IMG/VR virus record: IMGVR_UViG_3300025147_000409
Span: 1 to 24,616 of that record
Direction: 5' to 3' (one strand)
Source: a virus
DNA: 24,616 nucleotides
Below are positions 1 to 7,471 of this stretch, in pieces. Within the stretch, counting starts at the first letter, position 1. Each line of letters begins with the position of its first letter. The translations under genes and the position numbers were made by a program. Under the pieces are notes generated by a model, which saw nothing but the letters and a program-made list of their open reading frames with translations, was not told the DNA's origin and did no database searches.

Positions 1-2
1 AA

Positions 3-272
3 TCCATCCGTCGCAACTTGGCACTTAAAGTGTATGAGAGTAAGGAAACCCATGACGGTAAACAAATTACCTTCACAATCAAGTTTGTTAAGAAAAATGG
101 CGAACTCGTCTTTATCCCAAAAGCTGTGGCCGCTGGACTTCCATTCAATGGTAAAGAAAACCGAATTCGAGGAGTTCTGCCAGTTGACAAGGATAATAAT
201 GCTTCAGGTCATGTAACCCCCATACATATTGACGGAATTATCGAGTGGAACGGAAAGAAAATCAAACTATAA
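3..272 (+). CDS. 3' part of an unidentified phage gene, cut by the window edge
   Basis: The reading frame is open from base 3 to the TAA at 270-272. A TTG at 18 could start it, but the frame continues upstream as S-I-R-R-N-L, so the gene most likely begins outside the window. The visible part is about 90 residues, rich in Lys, Gly and Val, with no membrane segment and alternating hydrophobic residues that suggest a small beta-rich domain. I do not recognise the family. The stop codon overlaps the ATG of the probable portal gene (TAATG at 270-274), so the two are probably translated as a coupled pair. A place directly before a portal gene suggests a head-morphogenesis protein, but that is only inference from position. 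Confidence 0.6.
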   Translation, partial: SIRRNLALKVYESKETHDGKQITFTIKFVKKNGELVFIPKAVAAGLPFNGKENRIRGVLPVDKDNNASGHVTPIHIDGIIEWNGKKIKL

Positions 273-1630
273 TGGCAGATATTCTTTTCAATAAATCGGG
301 TGTTCCGTTGATAGCTTATGGAAAAAGCTACCAGGCAACCACCACCGGCACACCCGTCGAAAAGCCAAAAAACACCTCACAACCTAAAAATCCGGATGAG
401 GATAAACTGACAGTCGGGAATATTCAGGTATCAGCGTGGGGTCCCGCCAACGATTTTCCAAAAAAGGCCGATGAAATCATTAACTGTGTTGGTGTTCTCA
501 ATACCGGTTTGAAGTTTACGCGTAACTTCACGATGGGTCAAGGCATATTTGCTTGTAAAGTGTCCGATTACGATGAACAAGGGAATGAGATCCTTGAACG
601 AGTAAAAGATAAATCACTAATCACGCTTGCCAACTCAAGGCTGATCCGAAGGTTTATGTCCAAAGCTTTACGTGATTACCTCAAGTTTGGTTGCGCTTTT
701 GTGCAAATATTGATGAATGCAGATGGCAGTCAGATTGTAGGGATCAATACCATCAATGCAAAATATTGCCGCTTAAGCATGGCTGATCAAAACGGTGTGA
801 TCACCCAATGTTTTGTATCCGGAAAATGGCCCGATACACCATCCGAAGGATTTTACCAGGTTTATGATGTGCTTGACGAATATGATCCGTTTGCAGATCT
901 TCAACGCCGCCGATACGGAAATAAGGTTGCCGGAAAATCGTTTATCTATGTGATCCGCGATAGCTGGGGCAATGGTGAATATTACAGCTCAGCCATTTGG
1001 TGGGCTGCATACCTTGCCGGATGGATCGATATTGCGAAAAAAGTTCCTTCGTTTCTGAAAAAAGCCTACGAAAACCAGATTACCTGGAAATGGCATATTC
1101 AAATACCGTATGCTTTCTGGGATAAACAGTTCCCGAAAACAGATTTTCCGGATACTGAATCAAGGAAGCAGTCCATCGAAAACTATATGGACAGTATTGA
1201 AGCAAATCTTTGTGGCACTGATAATGCCGATAAACCGATCTTCACTTTCTTCGAGATCAATCCCCAGAACGGACGTGCAGAAGAACAATGGATCATCAAG
1301 CCTCTCGAAAACAAACTGAGTAACGAACAGAACCTTGTGACTTCAGCAGCTGCCAACTCCGAAATCATGTTTTCGATCATGGTCAATCCCAACGTCCTTG
1401 GTGCGGGAATGCCCGGAGGAACTTATGCAGGGAACCAGGGAGGCAGCAATATTCGCGAAGCATATCTTGTGAACATTGCCAACTGCTGGCTCGATCGCCA
1501 GGACCTCCTTGATCCGCTTGAACTTTTTATCCGCTACAACGGTGCAGAAGAAGATATCGAATGGCGATTCCGGAACACGGTACTCACTACGCTCGACACC
1601 GGCTCCGGCACGACTAAGACGCTCTCATAA
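272..1630 (+). CDS. Probable phage portal protein
   Basis: The 452-residue product starting MADILFNKSG is the best candidate for the portal, the ring at the head vertex through which DNA passes. I chose the ATG at 272 because it overlaps the previous stop codon; an in-frame ATG at 245 lies inside the previous gene. Portal-like traits are an N-terminal segment rich in Pro/Lys/Thr (about residues 20-55), a mixed alpha/beta core, a long Trp- and Tyr-rich stretch around the middle, and a late Gly-rich segment (MPGGTYAGNQGGSN) followed by an Arg/Glu-rich helix, as in portal stem and wing regions. Length fits the family. The assignment rests on overall likeness to Bacteroidota phage portals and on gene order, not on one diagnostic motif. 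A 75-base gap separates it from the next gene. Confidence 0.6.
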   Translation: MADILFNKSGVPLIAYGKSYQATTTGTPVEKPKNTSQPKNPDEDKLTVGNIQVSAWGPANDFPKKADEIINCVGVLNTGLKFTRNFTMGQGIFACKVSDYDEQGNEILERVKDKSLITLANSRLIRRFMSKALRDYLKFGCAFVQILMNADGSQIVGINTINAKYCRLSMADQNGVITQCFVSGKWPDTPSEGFYQVYDVLDEYDPFADLQRRRYGNKVAGKSFIYVIRDSWGNGEYYSSAIWWAAYLAGWIDIAKKVPSFLKKAYENQITWKWHIQIPYAFWDKQFPKTDFPDTESRKQSIENYMDSIEANLCGTDNADKPIFTFFEINPQNGRAEEQWIIKPLENKLSNEQNLVTSAAANSEIMFSIMVNPNVLGAGMPGGTYAGNQGGSNIREAYLVNIANCWLDRQDLLDPLELFIRYNGAEEDIEWRFRNTVLTTLDTGSGTTKTLS

Positions 1631-1705
1631 TGTGTTCCCATTCGTGAAATTCGCCTTAATCCGTGTAATTCTTTTTCAATGTAATCCGTGTAATCCTTTA
1701 AAATC
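1631..1705 (+). repeat. Intergenic ATCCGTGTAATC-type repeat, first cluster
   Basis: The gap between the portal gene and the next gene is built from imperfect short units: ATTCGTGAAATTC near 1640, AATCCGTGTAATTC near 1659 and AATCCGTGTAATCC near 1683. The same unit recurs in the gap at 2705-2745. The units precede start codons, so they could act as a spacer, leader or binding site. Function unknown. Confidence 0.6.
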
Positions 1706-2704
1706 ATGTTATTCACAAAAGCTAAAAACCAAAAAATGGAGGAGATCCGCGAGTTTCTCCCTGTCAGTTCCTCCTCCGATTTCGACAGTGTCGCACCGCA
1801 TATCCTCAATGCAGAGCGAGATTATTTGGTTCCTGTAATCGGAGTCGCGATGTATGAGGAACTGGAAGAATTTTACGAAATGGATGCAATCTCCAATCCA
1901 TCCGCAGTTCAGCTAAAAACAGCTGAATTACTCCGATTGGTTCAATCGGCAGTTATCCATATCGCCTACTGCATCGGGTTCGATCTGTTGAATGCCCATA
2001 TCTCCGATGGAGGATTCAAACGTACAGAGTCTACAAACGTGAAAGGACTTTTTAAATACCAGGAAGAAAATCTCAAATCCTACTTTCGTACAAACGGTTT
2101 CAATTGTCTCGACACGGTTCTGCAATACCTGGAAACAAACAATGTAGCTTTTGGAGAATTCGCTGCATCATCCGCTAACACACTTTTAAAATCAGCTTTT
2201 ATCCCGACAACAGACATTTTCAATGAGATCGTTTTTATCAATAAAAGCAGGCTGACATTCCTGCGGATGAAGCCACATATGCAATTGATTGAAGATAGCG
2301 AAGTCTCAACCATTCTGGGAACTACTGCTTTTACTTTCGTAAAATCGGAGATGGCTAAGACAGATCCGGACACAAAAGTAAAAGCCATACTTCCGTATAT
2401 CCGGAAACCCATTGCTTACCTCGCCTCTGCCCTGCTTATGGAAGAGAGTGGCGCAGACCTGACAGACAACGGTCTTTTCTTTACTTCGACCGCAGCAGGT
2501 TACAACAACGACACCGAACGGAAACCTTCAGCTAACGATCGGATTGCGATTCTTGTAAAACGTAACCGAAATACCGGAAATGCTTATCTCGATCAGCTCC
2601 GTTCCTATCTGGCCGCTAATGCTTCAGATTGGACCAACATAACGCCATCAACCGGAAAAGTTTTCCGGCGTGACAACACAAACAAGAAAACCTTTTGGGC
2701 TTAA
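1706..2704 (+). CDS. DUF6712-like phage structural protein (putative head-tail adaptor)
   Basis: The gene encodes 332 residues with no signal peptide or membrane segment. The N-terminal part (about residues 10-130: REFLPV..SDFDSVAPHI..AERDYLVPVIG) resembles the DUF6712 family I know from Bacteroidota phages, where it follows head genes; the helical pattern recalls small head-tail adaptors. The second half repeats a similar helical layout, including another 'L..E..A.TFVKSEMAKTDPDTKVKAILPYIRKPIAYLASA' type segment, so the protein may contain two related halves. An in-frame ATG ten codons later (1736) is a possible alternative start. Position after the portal supports a connector role. Family assignment is from memory of the sequence pattern; the function is inferred. 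Confidence 0.5.
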   Translation: MLFTKAKNQKMEEIREFLPVSSSSDFDSVAPHILNAERDYLVPVIGVAMYEELEEFYEMDAISNPSAVQLKTAELLRLVQSAVIHIAYCIGFDLLNAHISDGGFKRTESTNVKGLFKYQEENLKSYFRTNGFNCLDTVLQYLETNNVAFGEFAASSANTLLKSAFIPTTDIFNEIVFINKSRLTFLRMKPHMQLIEDSEVSTILGTTAFTFVKSEMAKTDPDTKVKAILPYIRKPIAYLASALLMEESGADLTDNGLFFTSTAAGYNNDTERKPSANDRIAILVKRNRNTGNAYLDQLRSYLAANASDWTNITPSTGKVFRRDNTNKKTFWA

Positions 2705-2748
2705 CCAATCCGTGTAATCATTTTGAATCAGTGTAATCAGTGCTAAAC
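2705..2748 (+). repeat. Intergenic ATCCGTGTAATC-type repeat, second cluster
   Basis: The gap contains AATCCGTGTAATC (2707 onward), then GAATCAGTGTAATCAGTG (2725 onward). These match the unit seen at 1659-1696. Both clusters sit immediately before a start codon on the + strand. Confidence 0.6.
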
Positions 2749-3513
2749 ATGATCGATATTGCAATAGAATACCCGTGTCTGTTTTTCAAACGGAGAGCAA
2801 TAAGTAAGACTCCTTCATCCTGGGCTGAGTTGACAGAGCGGCAGTTTATATCCATTTCACGAATGATTAATGGAACCGAACCTGACTTTCGTTTCCTTTC
2901 AATACTTACCGGAATAAGGCAAAAGCTGATTAAAAGACTCTCCCCTTTCGAGCTCTTCAAACTCTCAGAAGGAATTGATTTTGTCGGTCAAGCCGGGAAT
3001 TCGCATTCTGCTTTTATCATTGGGAGAATACCAGGAACTGATTTCGTTTCTCCCAAACCAAAACTTGCCGGGTTGACTTTCGGTCAGTTTATTTTTACGG
3101 AATCGTATTACAACGATTGGATGTCAACGAAGGATGAAAAGGTGTTGAATAATTTCATCGCTTCGCTTTATCTTCCATCCAATGAAAAATTTGCAAACGA
3201 ATCGATTCCAAATCGAGTAGAGAAAATCGCTAATACAGATTTGGATATCCGAAAAGCAATTGCATTTAATTACTCATTGGTAATGATCTGGCTGCAAAAA
3301 GCTTATCCGTTAATTTTTCAGACATCTTCTGGTGATCCCGATATCGCCCGGGCAGATGGCATCCGTCCAAAGCAATCCGCGTGGCTGAAACTTTTTGAAT
3401 CGTTTGTTGGAGATGACTTAATTAACCGGGATCGGTATGCCGAACTTCCATTGCATACAGTTTTAAGACATCTCACCACCAAATACAAAGAGAGTGTACG
3501 TAAATCCGTTTAA
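2749..3513 (+). CDS. Unidentified phage morphogenesis protein
   Basis: I take the ATG at 2749 as start (254 residues, MIDIAIEYP); a GTG at 2740 in the same frame is possible but lies in the repeat-like leader. The protein is mostly helical and soluble. It contains the segment SSWAELTERQFISISRMINGTEPDFRFLSILTG (about residues 22-54), the kind of helical start seen in small chaperone or adaptor proteins of Bacteroidota phages, and a C-terminal part with conserved-looking Trp and aromatic residues (about 175-235). I do not recognise a named family. It lies 45 bases after the previous gene and 11 bases before the next, so it belongs to the same transcription unit. A role in head completion or tail assembly is inferred from position only. 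Confidence 0.5.
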   Translation: MIDIAIEYPCLFFKRRAISKTPSSWAELTERQFISISRMINGTEPDFRFLSILTGIRQKLIKRLSPFELFKLSEGIDFVGQAGNSHSAFIIGRIPGTDFVSPKPKLAGLTFGQFIFTESYYNDWMSTKDEKVLNNFIASLYLPSNEKFANESIPNRVEKIANTDLDIRKAIAFNYSLVMIWLQKAYPLIFQTSSGDPDIARADGIRPKQSAWLKLFESFVGDDLINRDRYAELPLHTVLRHLTTKYKESVRKSV

Positions 3514-3524
3514 TTCAATTCCTA

Positions 3525-4043
3525 ATGATAACAAGATTCTCCGACCTGATCCAATATTTCAGAACCATCGCTTCCCAGCATGTAGCTATTGGCCACTCCT
3601 CCAATGAAAAACACTTCTACCGTTTCGAACTTGATGAAGTTCTTACCGGGCTCAAAAAAGTAAACTATCCTGCCTTGATATTGGAAGGTTACCGCTATTC
3701 GCTTACTGACAAACAAAGTGATAATGTAATGAAGGAACGATCCGGAGCATTTATGCTGTTGGGGCATTTGAACGATATCGGAGATTTCGATGCAATGCAC
3801 CAGCTTTGGGATCAGCTGGAAACTATTTGTGATGATATCATCATTCGTATTAAAAGCGATAAACGCAATCCGAATGCCATGGCTATCCGTGATTTCGATT
3901 TGGGAAGTGTAAATGTGGCATTGATCGCGAATGAGAACGATAAGAACTATGGTGTCCGGTGCACTTTCACGATCTCCTCGCCTCTTTGCAGTGATGTAAA
4001 TCCGGAGAGGTGGAATATTGATGTCGTTGTACCGGAATATTAA
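3525..4043 (+). CDS. Unidentified small phage protein, possible tail-terminator or neck protein
   Basis: The 172-residue product has no membrane segment. An N-terminal helix (about 1-20, ITRFSDLIQYFRTIASQH) is followed by mixed strand and helix, with hydrophobic strands near the end (VNVALIANENDKNYGVRCTFTIS). Size and alpha/beta mix are like tail-terminator or neck proteins, which sit between connector and tail genes in siphophage and myophage maps. No diagnostic motif is visible, so this is inference from size and order. It starts 11 bases after the previous stop and ends 12 bases before the next ATG, in an apparently single operon. Confidence 0.5.
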   Translation: MITRFSDLIQYFRTIASQHVAIGHSSNEKHFYRFELDEVLTGLKKVNYPALILEGYRYSLTDKQSDNVMKERSGAFMLLGHLNDIGDFDAMHQLWDQLETICDDIIIRIKSDKRNPNAMAIRDFDLGSVNVALIANENDKNYGVRCTFTISSPLCSDVNPERWNIDVVVPEY

Positions 4044-4055
4044 ATAGCTTAATCA

Positions 4056-4550
4056 ATGGCAATAACTCAAAGCGGAATATATGGAAGCGATTTCGATGCA
4101 AAAGCACAGAATGAAGCGGTTTCCAGATGGGCATCAATGGTGCAACGCAAGTTAAGGGACCGAACTTCCTGGTTTGATCATGGCAAACGGGGAACAACAA
4201 ACCGTCCCGGGCGAATTGAGAAAAACCTTGGTGACAGTATCAAATCGGTGACAAAGAAACAATATGGAGTAATCGACCGAGTAACCTACACTTTCGAACG
4301 ACATGGTGTGTTTGTCCATAAAGGTGTAGGTCGTGGATACGAAATGCAAGGTGGTATGGTTGTTCGCACTGCCAAATCGGAAGATCCGGCCACCCGTCAA
4401 CCAACCTGGTGGGGAGATGATCCACGTCCCCGACTTCCAAATGAATGGTTTAATCCCTTACTGGAACAAACCCTTCCGGAACTAGCTGACAAACTTGCTG
4501 AAATTAATGCTGATGCGGTGTTGAATGCAACAAGGATGATGATAAGTTAA
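4056..4550 (+). CDS. Probable tail-completion or HK97-gp10-type protein
   Basis: This gene encodes 164 residues. It has an N-terminal helical part rich in Arg and Lys (about 15-45), a basic middle (RIEKNLGDSIKSVTKKQYGVIDRV), then strands carrying the segment FERHGVFVHKGVGRGYEM (about 88-105), and a C-terminal helix. This helix-plus-barrel layout, with an aromatic/His/Gly patch in the middle, is typical of small tail-completion proteins in Bacteroidota phages. Pfam-level membership cannot be shown from reading alone. It is the last gene of the first structural block; the usual next genes, the major tail protein and assembly chaperones, do not follow. Confidence 0.5.
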   Translation: MAITQSGIYGSDFDAKAQNEAVSRWASMVQRKLRDRTSWFDHGKRGTTNRPGRIEKNLGDSIKSVTKKQYGVIDRVTYTFERHGVFVHKGVGRGYEMQGGMVVRTAKSEDPATRQPTWWGDDPRPRLPNEWFNPLLEQTLPELADKLAEINADAVLNATRMMIS

Positions 4551-4551
4551 G

Positions 4552-4615
4552 GGCAGGCCTAATTGTCTTTCTGCGGATTCAAGTGCCAGTTTTTTTGTGT
4601 TAACCTGCCTTTTTT
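4552..4615 (+). terminator. Possible long-loop terminator after the first structural block
   Basis: GGCAGG at 4552-4557 pairs with CCTGCC at 4604-4609, followed directly by six T residues (4610-4615). The loop is long (46 bases), so the structure is weaker than a classic terminator, but it lies just after the last gene of the block. Confidence 0.4.
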
Positions 4616-4794
4616 ATCCAAATCGGTTTGTAAAAGTTCCATGAGGCTGTGTAATTTATCCGATTGGCATAGTAAATGTCCGGAAGCCCGCTGTGAATAA
4701 TCAAATAACAATATTTTAAATTGGCTATTAGAAAAATGGAAACGGCTAAGAATAAATATTTTTAATTGCGACTTCTTTTTTAATTAATTTTATT
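4616..4794. other. Gene-free AT-rich spacer before the sigma factor
   Basis: I see no open frame worth calling here on either strand. Base composition becomes very AT-rich toward 4740-4860, as expected for a Bacteroidota promoter region. Confidence 0.6.
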
Positions 4795-4802
4795 TATTTT
4801 TG
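4766..4802 (+). promoter_or_regulatory. Candidate promoter of the sigma factor gene
   Basis: TATTTTTG at 4795-4802 is a perfect match to the Bacteroidota -7 element TAnnTTTG, 68 bases upstream of the ATG at 4870. No TTTG lies at the usual -33 distance. A TTGCGACTT at 4766-4774 ends exactly 20 bases before the -7 element, the same spacing as in the four phage promoter-like sites (see findings), although the sequence match to TTGTCCTTT is only partial. Confidence 0.45.
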
Positions 4803-4869
4803 TTATTATATCCAGACTAAAAAAATTCTCTTCGTAATCTTGTCTTTATAACCTAAATACCTCTTTATT

Positions 4870-5733
4870 ATGAGACAATTGGTGATTTCAAAGAATTTCA
4901 CATGCAGAGATTCAATATCTCTGGAACTTTATTTCAATGAAATTAAGAGGATTCGCCTTTTAGAAGTTGATGATGAGGCTCTTCTTGCACAAAGGACGAA
5001 AGAAGGTGATCGCAAGGCATTTGAGATCCTGGTTACCGCGAATCTTCGTTTCGTGGTGTCGGTTGCAAAACAATATCAAAACAGGGGTTTAACACTTTCC
5101 GATTTAATTAATGAGGGAAATATTGGCCTTATAAAAGCGGCCGAACGATTTGACGATTCAAGAGGACTTCGGTTTATCTCTTATGCAGTATGGTGGATCA
5201 GGCAATCGATATTGCTGGGTATTTCCGAAAGTGCAAGGATTGTACGTATTCCGTTGAACAGGAGTAATCCAATTACAAAGGTGAGCAACGCGTTTGCCAA
5301 ACTCGAACAGGAATATAATCGTGAACCTATGCCGGAGGAGATTGCCGAATTGCTCCAATTTCAAGTTAAAGTTGTAGAGGATACTTTAAATATTTCAGAT
5401 TTTCCGGTATCATTTGATGCCCCGATATTCGAAGAAAGTGATAGTACAATGGTGGATATTTTTGTCAATAAGGATGCTGTAAGTCCGGATAGGGATCTCG
5501 TAAATGGTTCATTAAAAATTGAAATTGACCGGCTTCTTGCAAAATTACCTGATCTTGATAAAACTATTCTACGCTATTATTTTGGATTGCAAAGCGAGAT
5601 GGCTTTATCCCTCGAAGAAATCGGTATAAAAACAGGATATACCCGCGAAAGGGTTCGTCAGCTTAAAGAAAAAGCTATTAAAAAGTTGAAGGACAAGCAG
5701 AAATGCAGTCTTTTGCGATCATTTTTGGGATAA
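4870..5733 (+). CDS. RpoD-family (sigma-70) RNA polymerase sigma factor, prophage-borne paralogue
   Basis: The 287-residue product has the length and layout of Bacteroidota primary sigma factors. It starts MRQLVISK, has region 1.2 (about 15-45), region 2 (about 50-120; NLRFVVSVAKQYQNRGL, LINEGNIGLIKAAERFD, FISYAVWWIRQSI), region 3 (about 120-195) and a region 4.2 helix-turn-helix near the end (LSLEEIGIKTGYTRERVRQLKEKAIKKL). It should bind core RNA polymerase and direct it to promoters. It differs from the usual housekeeping protein at places I would expect to be invariant, such as GISESARIVRIPLN where ALAEQSRIVRLPLN is typical, so it is read as a paralogue. It stands alone, with its own promoter and a downstream palindrome, inside the prophage. 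It could drive the unusual late promoters in this window or divert host polymerase; neither is shown. Confidence 0.93.
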   Translation: MRQLVISKNFTCRDSISLELYFNEIKRIRLLEVDDEALLAQRTKEGDRKAFEILVTANLRFVVSVAKQYQNRGLTLSDLINEGNIGLIKAAERFDDSRGLRFISYAVWWIRQSILLGISESARIVRIPLNRSNPITKVSNAFAKLEQEYNREPMPEEIAELLQFQVKVVEDTLNISDFPVSFDAPIFEESDSTMVDIFVNKDAVSPDRDLVNGSLKIEIDRLLAKLPDLDKTILRYYFGLQSEMALSLEEIGIKTGYTRERVRQLKEKAIKKLKDKQKCSLLRSFLG

Positions 5734-5810
5734 AATGTCATTTAACTTTCAATGAATCTAATTCTTAATTTCTTTACTTTGATGATATTTTTTGTTTATA
5801 TGAAAATGAT

Positions 5811-5843
5811 TATTAGTTAGTTTGTTAGTAGTTTTTAGTTAGA
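5811..5843 (-). repeat. CTAAC-rich element, copy A (inverted)
   Basis: Read on the - strand this tract contains CTAACTAAAAACTACTAAC followed by AAACTAACTAA. It is closely similar to + strand tracts at 6442-6473 and 8431-8460. As in those copies, a hairpin (here 5858-5885) lies just before it in the reading direction. Confidence 0.55.
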
Positions 5844-5857
5844 CGTTAATTTTCGAT

Positions 5858-5890
5858 ACAACGAAGGGGAATTCCCCTTCGTTGTTGATT
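5858..5890. terminator. Perfect 28-bp palindrome, probable terminator after the sigma gene
   Basis: Bases 5858-5885 form a perfect palindrome centred on GAATTC (arm ACAACGAAGGGGAA). A stem of at least 12 pairs with an AATT loop is followed by TGATTTTA. It lies 125 bases after the sigma stop. The T tract is short, so it could also be a processing or binding site. It adjoins the CTAAC-rich element at 5811-5843 on the other strand. Confidence 0.5.
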
Positions 5891-6411
5891 TTACTTCTGG
5901 CTATTTCTTAGTAGTTTTACTACTCTTATGTCCCAATAATTCTTGTATACATTAAATCTGCCCCCCTATTCCAAGAGCCAATTGGCAGTAGATCGCTGCA
6001 ATCTGTGGTTCCTTCTCAGATGCTAAGTTTAGTACTACGCATTGAAAATGTTGTAAATGTGTCATTTTGCTGGAAGTGACAATAGGATTACCTGGCCAGT
6101 GCCGATTCCCCTGCACTGATAGATTCCATTCTGGCTGTTACTGTTCGTGGAATAACCCACGATCTACATTCAGGCGATCTATCTATCTACTTTGGAGAGA
6201 ACGTGATAAAAACCTCAAACGGTAAGGCCAGAAATCAAACTCTAAGACTCTCATGAGGATGTCAGCGTGTACTGCTTATTGTCTGGAACCAACCTGCCGG
6301 GCTCTCGAAAGGACCTGTGAAGCATTTTCGTGGATCAATTTAAAAAGTTGTGGGGACTTGATTATTATGCATAGATTAAGGGCATATCATGTGTCTGCCC
6401 TATTAATGTTG
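5891..6411. other. Stretch without a convincing gene, possible decayed coding sequence
   Basis: About 520 bases with a less AT-rich composition than the surrounding spacers but no frame with a sensible start and length. Three neighbouring open stretches read like protein but end in stops or change frame. One (about 5918-6076) contains SQMLSLVLRIENVVNVSF. Another (6086-6256) contains IDSILAVTVRGITHDLHSG. A third begins at 6258 (DVSVYCLLSGTNLPGSRKD). This could be a broken gene or chance; a structured RNA is also possible, since CAGTGC at 6096-6101 can pair with GCACTG at 6113-6118. Confidence 0.3.
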
Positions 6412-6443
6412 AAAAGGATGAAACCAGGCGGTTCCATCCTTTT
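6412..6443 (+). terminator. Hairpin with T tail preceding CTAAC element B
   Basis: AAAAGGATG at 6412-6420 pairs exactly with CATCCTTTT at 6435-6443. AACC/GGTT continue the stem across one A-C mismatch, with loop AGGC. This has the shape of an intrinsic terminator, although no clear gene lies just before it. Confidence 0.55.
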
Positions 6444-6473
6444 ACCAAACTAACTAACCTAACTAAACCTAAC
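6442..6473 (+). repeat. CTAAC-rich element, copy B
   Basis: The tract ACCAAACTAACTAACCTAAC continues with TAAACCTAAC. It follows the hairpin at 6412-6443 directly, and shares GGTTCCATCCT...ACCAAACTAACTAAC with copy C at 8420-8460. Confidence 0.6.
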
Positions 6474-6565
6474 ATCAAGATTATTACAATTATCGAGCCA
6501 TTATAATTACTTCCTAAAGGTTTTTTAGTTAATAAATAATAAAAGAACAGGAAAGAATTCCAAAC

Positions 6566-7396
6566 CTATTTTTTTTGGGCTTCATTGTAAGGCTTGGATA
6601 GCTGAATTCGTTGTTCCATGGTTAGGAAAGTGTGTTTTTCCTTAGCTGGTTCCCTCGGAACAGGAATTGGTTTTATTTCTGATAAAAGTTTTTCCCCAAT
6701 TGGATTCAACATGGAGGGATCATTTATACCCTCCATCGTTGCCATTTCCGAAACCGGGTATGCATTCATCTTTTCATACGGGTAAGCATTAAGCAATCCT
6801 AATACATCAGATAAATGGTTCGATGCTCTTATCCATTCCATTTCCTCCGATCTTGATAAAATTACCGGCATCCTTTTAACGCCGATGCTTTGCAATAACG
6901 GATTGGCCGTTGTAGTAATAATTGTATATGAGAAAACAGTTTCCTTCGTATCCGGGTTTTTCCATTGATCGTATAATCCGGCAAAGGCAAATGGTCTTTT
7001 CTTATTTCGCAAATAGACAAGATAGGGTTTATTCTGAGTGGACCATTCGTAGTAGGCATCAGCAATCACAAGGCACCTTTGAAATTGAATGGGTTTCCGA
7101 AAGGCTTGTTTCAAAAAGATGGCTTTCGATCCATTGTATCCTGGATCGTTAACGCTGTTTTTATCCCCTTCAGCCCTCGCATTTAGGAGATTCATCGGTT
7201 CTTTCGCATAAAATGGCGTCATCCCAAATTTGAATACCTGTAACTGGTGCGGATCCTGGCAAGTGATGACATAGGTATTATCACCACCAGAAACGGCGTA
7301 CAATTTGGATATTTCAACAGTATTTGGATCGAGGTGGGCATTAAACCGGGCCTCAATTCGTTGAAGGTCACTCGCCAAAACAAACTTCTCACACAT
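6566..7396 (-). CDS. SRAP (YedK/HMCES-like) protein lacking the active-site histidine
   Basis: The 276-residue protein belongs to the SRAP family, which bonds covalently to abasic sites in single-stranded DNA through the cysteine exposed after removal of Met1. Cys2 is present, the conserved Asn is N72 (LLNARAEG), and the catalytic Glu is E117 in ADAYYEW. The usual I-H-(D/N)...R-M-P motif reads I171-G172-V-K-R-M-P, so the conserved histidine (His160 of E. coli YedK) is replaced by Gly and the loop is shortened. In YedK this His is linked to chemistry at the crosslink and its reversal, so this paralogue may hold crosslinks longer; that is inference. A charged C-terminal tail follows the domain (about 240-276). 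The start codon lies inside a 44-bp palindrome. The gene is downstream of a second SRAP gene, with 75 bases between them. Confidence 0.9.
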   Translation of the reverse strand: MCEKFVLASDLQRIEARFNAHLDPNTVEISKLYAVSGGDNTYVITCQDPHQLQVFKFGMTPFYAKEPMNLLNARAEGDKNSVNDPGYNGSKAIFLKQAFRKPIQFQRCLVIADAYYEWSTQNKPYLVYLRNKKRPFAFAGLYDQWKNPDTKETVFSYTIITTTANPLLQSIGVKRMPVILSRSEEMEWIRASNHLSDVLGLLNAYPYEKMNAYPVSEMATMEGINDPSMLNPIGEKLLSEIKPIPVPREPAKEKHTFLTMEQRIQLSKPYNEAQKK

Positions 7397-7437
7397 GATT
7401 ATATTTTAATCAAATTTTTGATTGTAATATAATCATG
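7394..7437. promoter_or_regulatory. 44-bp near-perfect palindrome covering a SRAP start codon
   Basis: The 21-base arms 7394-7414 and 7417-7437 match as inverted repeats with two mismatches around a TT centre. The outer end is CATG on both sides, and the left CAT is the start codon (read on -) of the downstream SRAP gene. In mRNA the hairpin would bury that start codon; in DNA it could be an operator. There is no T tract, so a terminator is unlikely. Confidence 0.75.
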
Positions 7438-7471
7438 TTTTAAGGACGTTGTTCCCAAAAGTGTGTTAAAT

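Noticed and set aside
245-271. An upstream ATG for the portal gene at 245
   Set aside because: It lies inside the preceding gene and adds MERKENQTI, which is that gene's sequence in another frame; the ATG at 272 overlaps the previous stop as expected for coupling.
6253-6453. A 66-codon + strand frame starting ATGAGGATGTCAGCG
   Set aside because: It is Cys/Met-rich with no family likeness, runs through the hairpin at 6412-6443, and ends in the CTAAC element. It looks like a chance frame.
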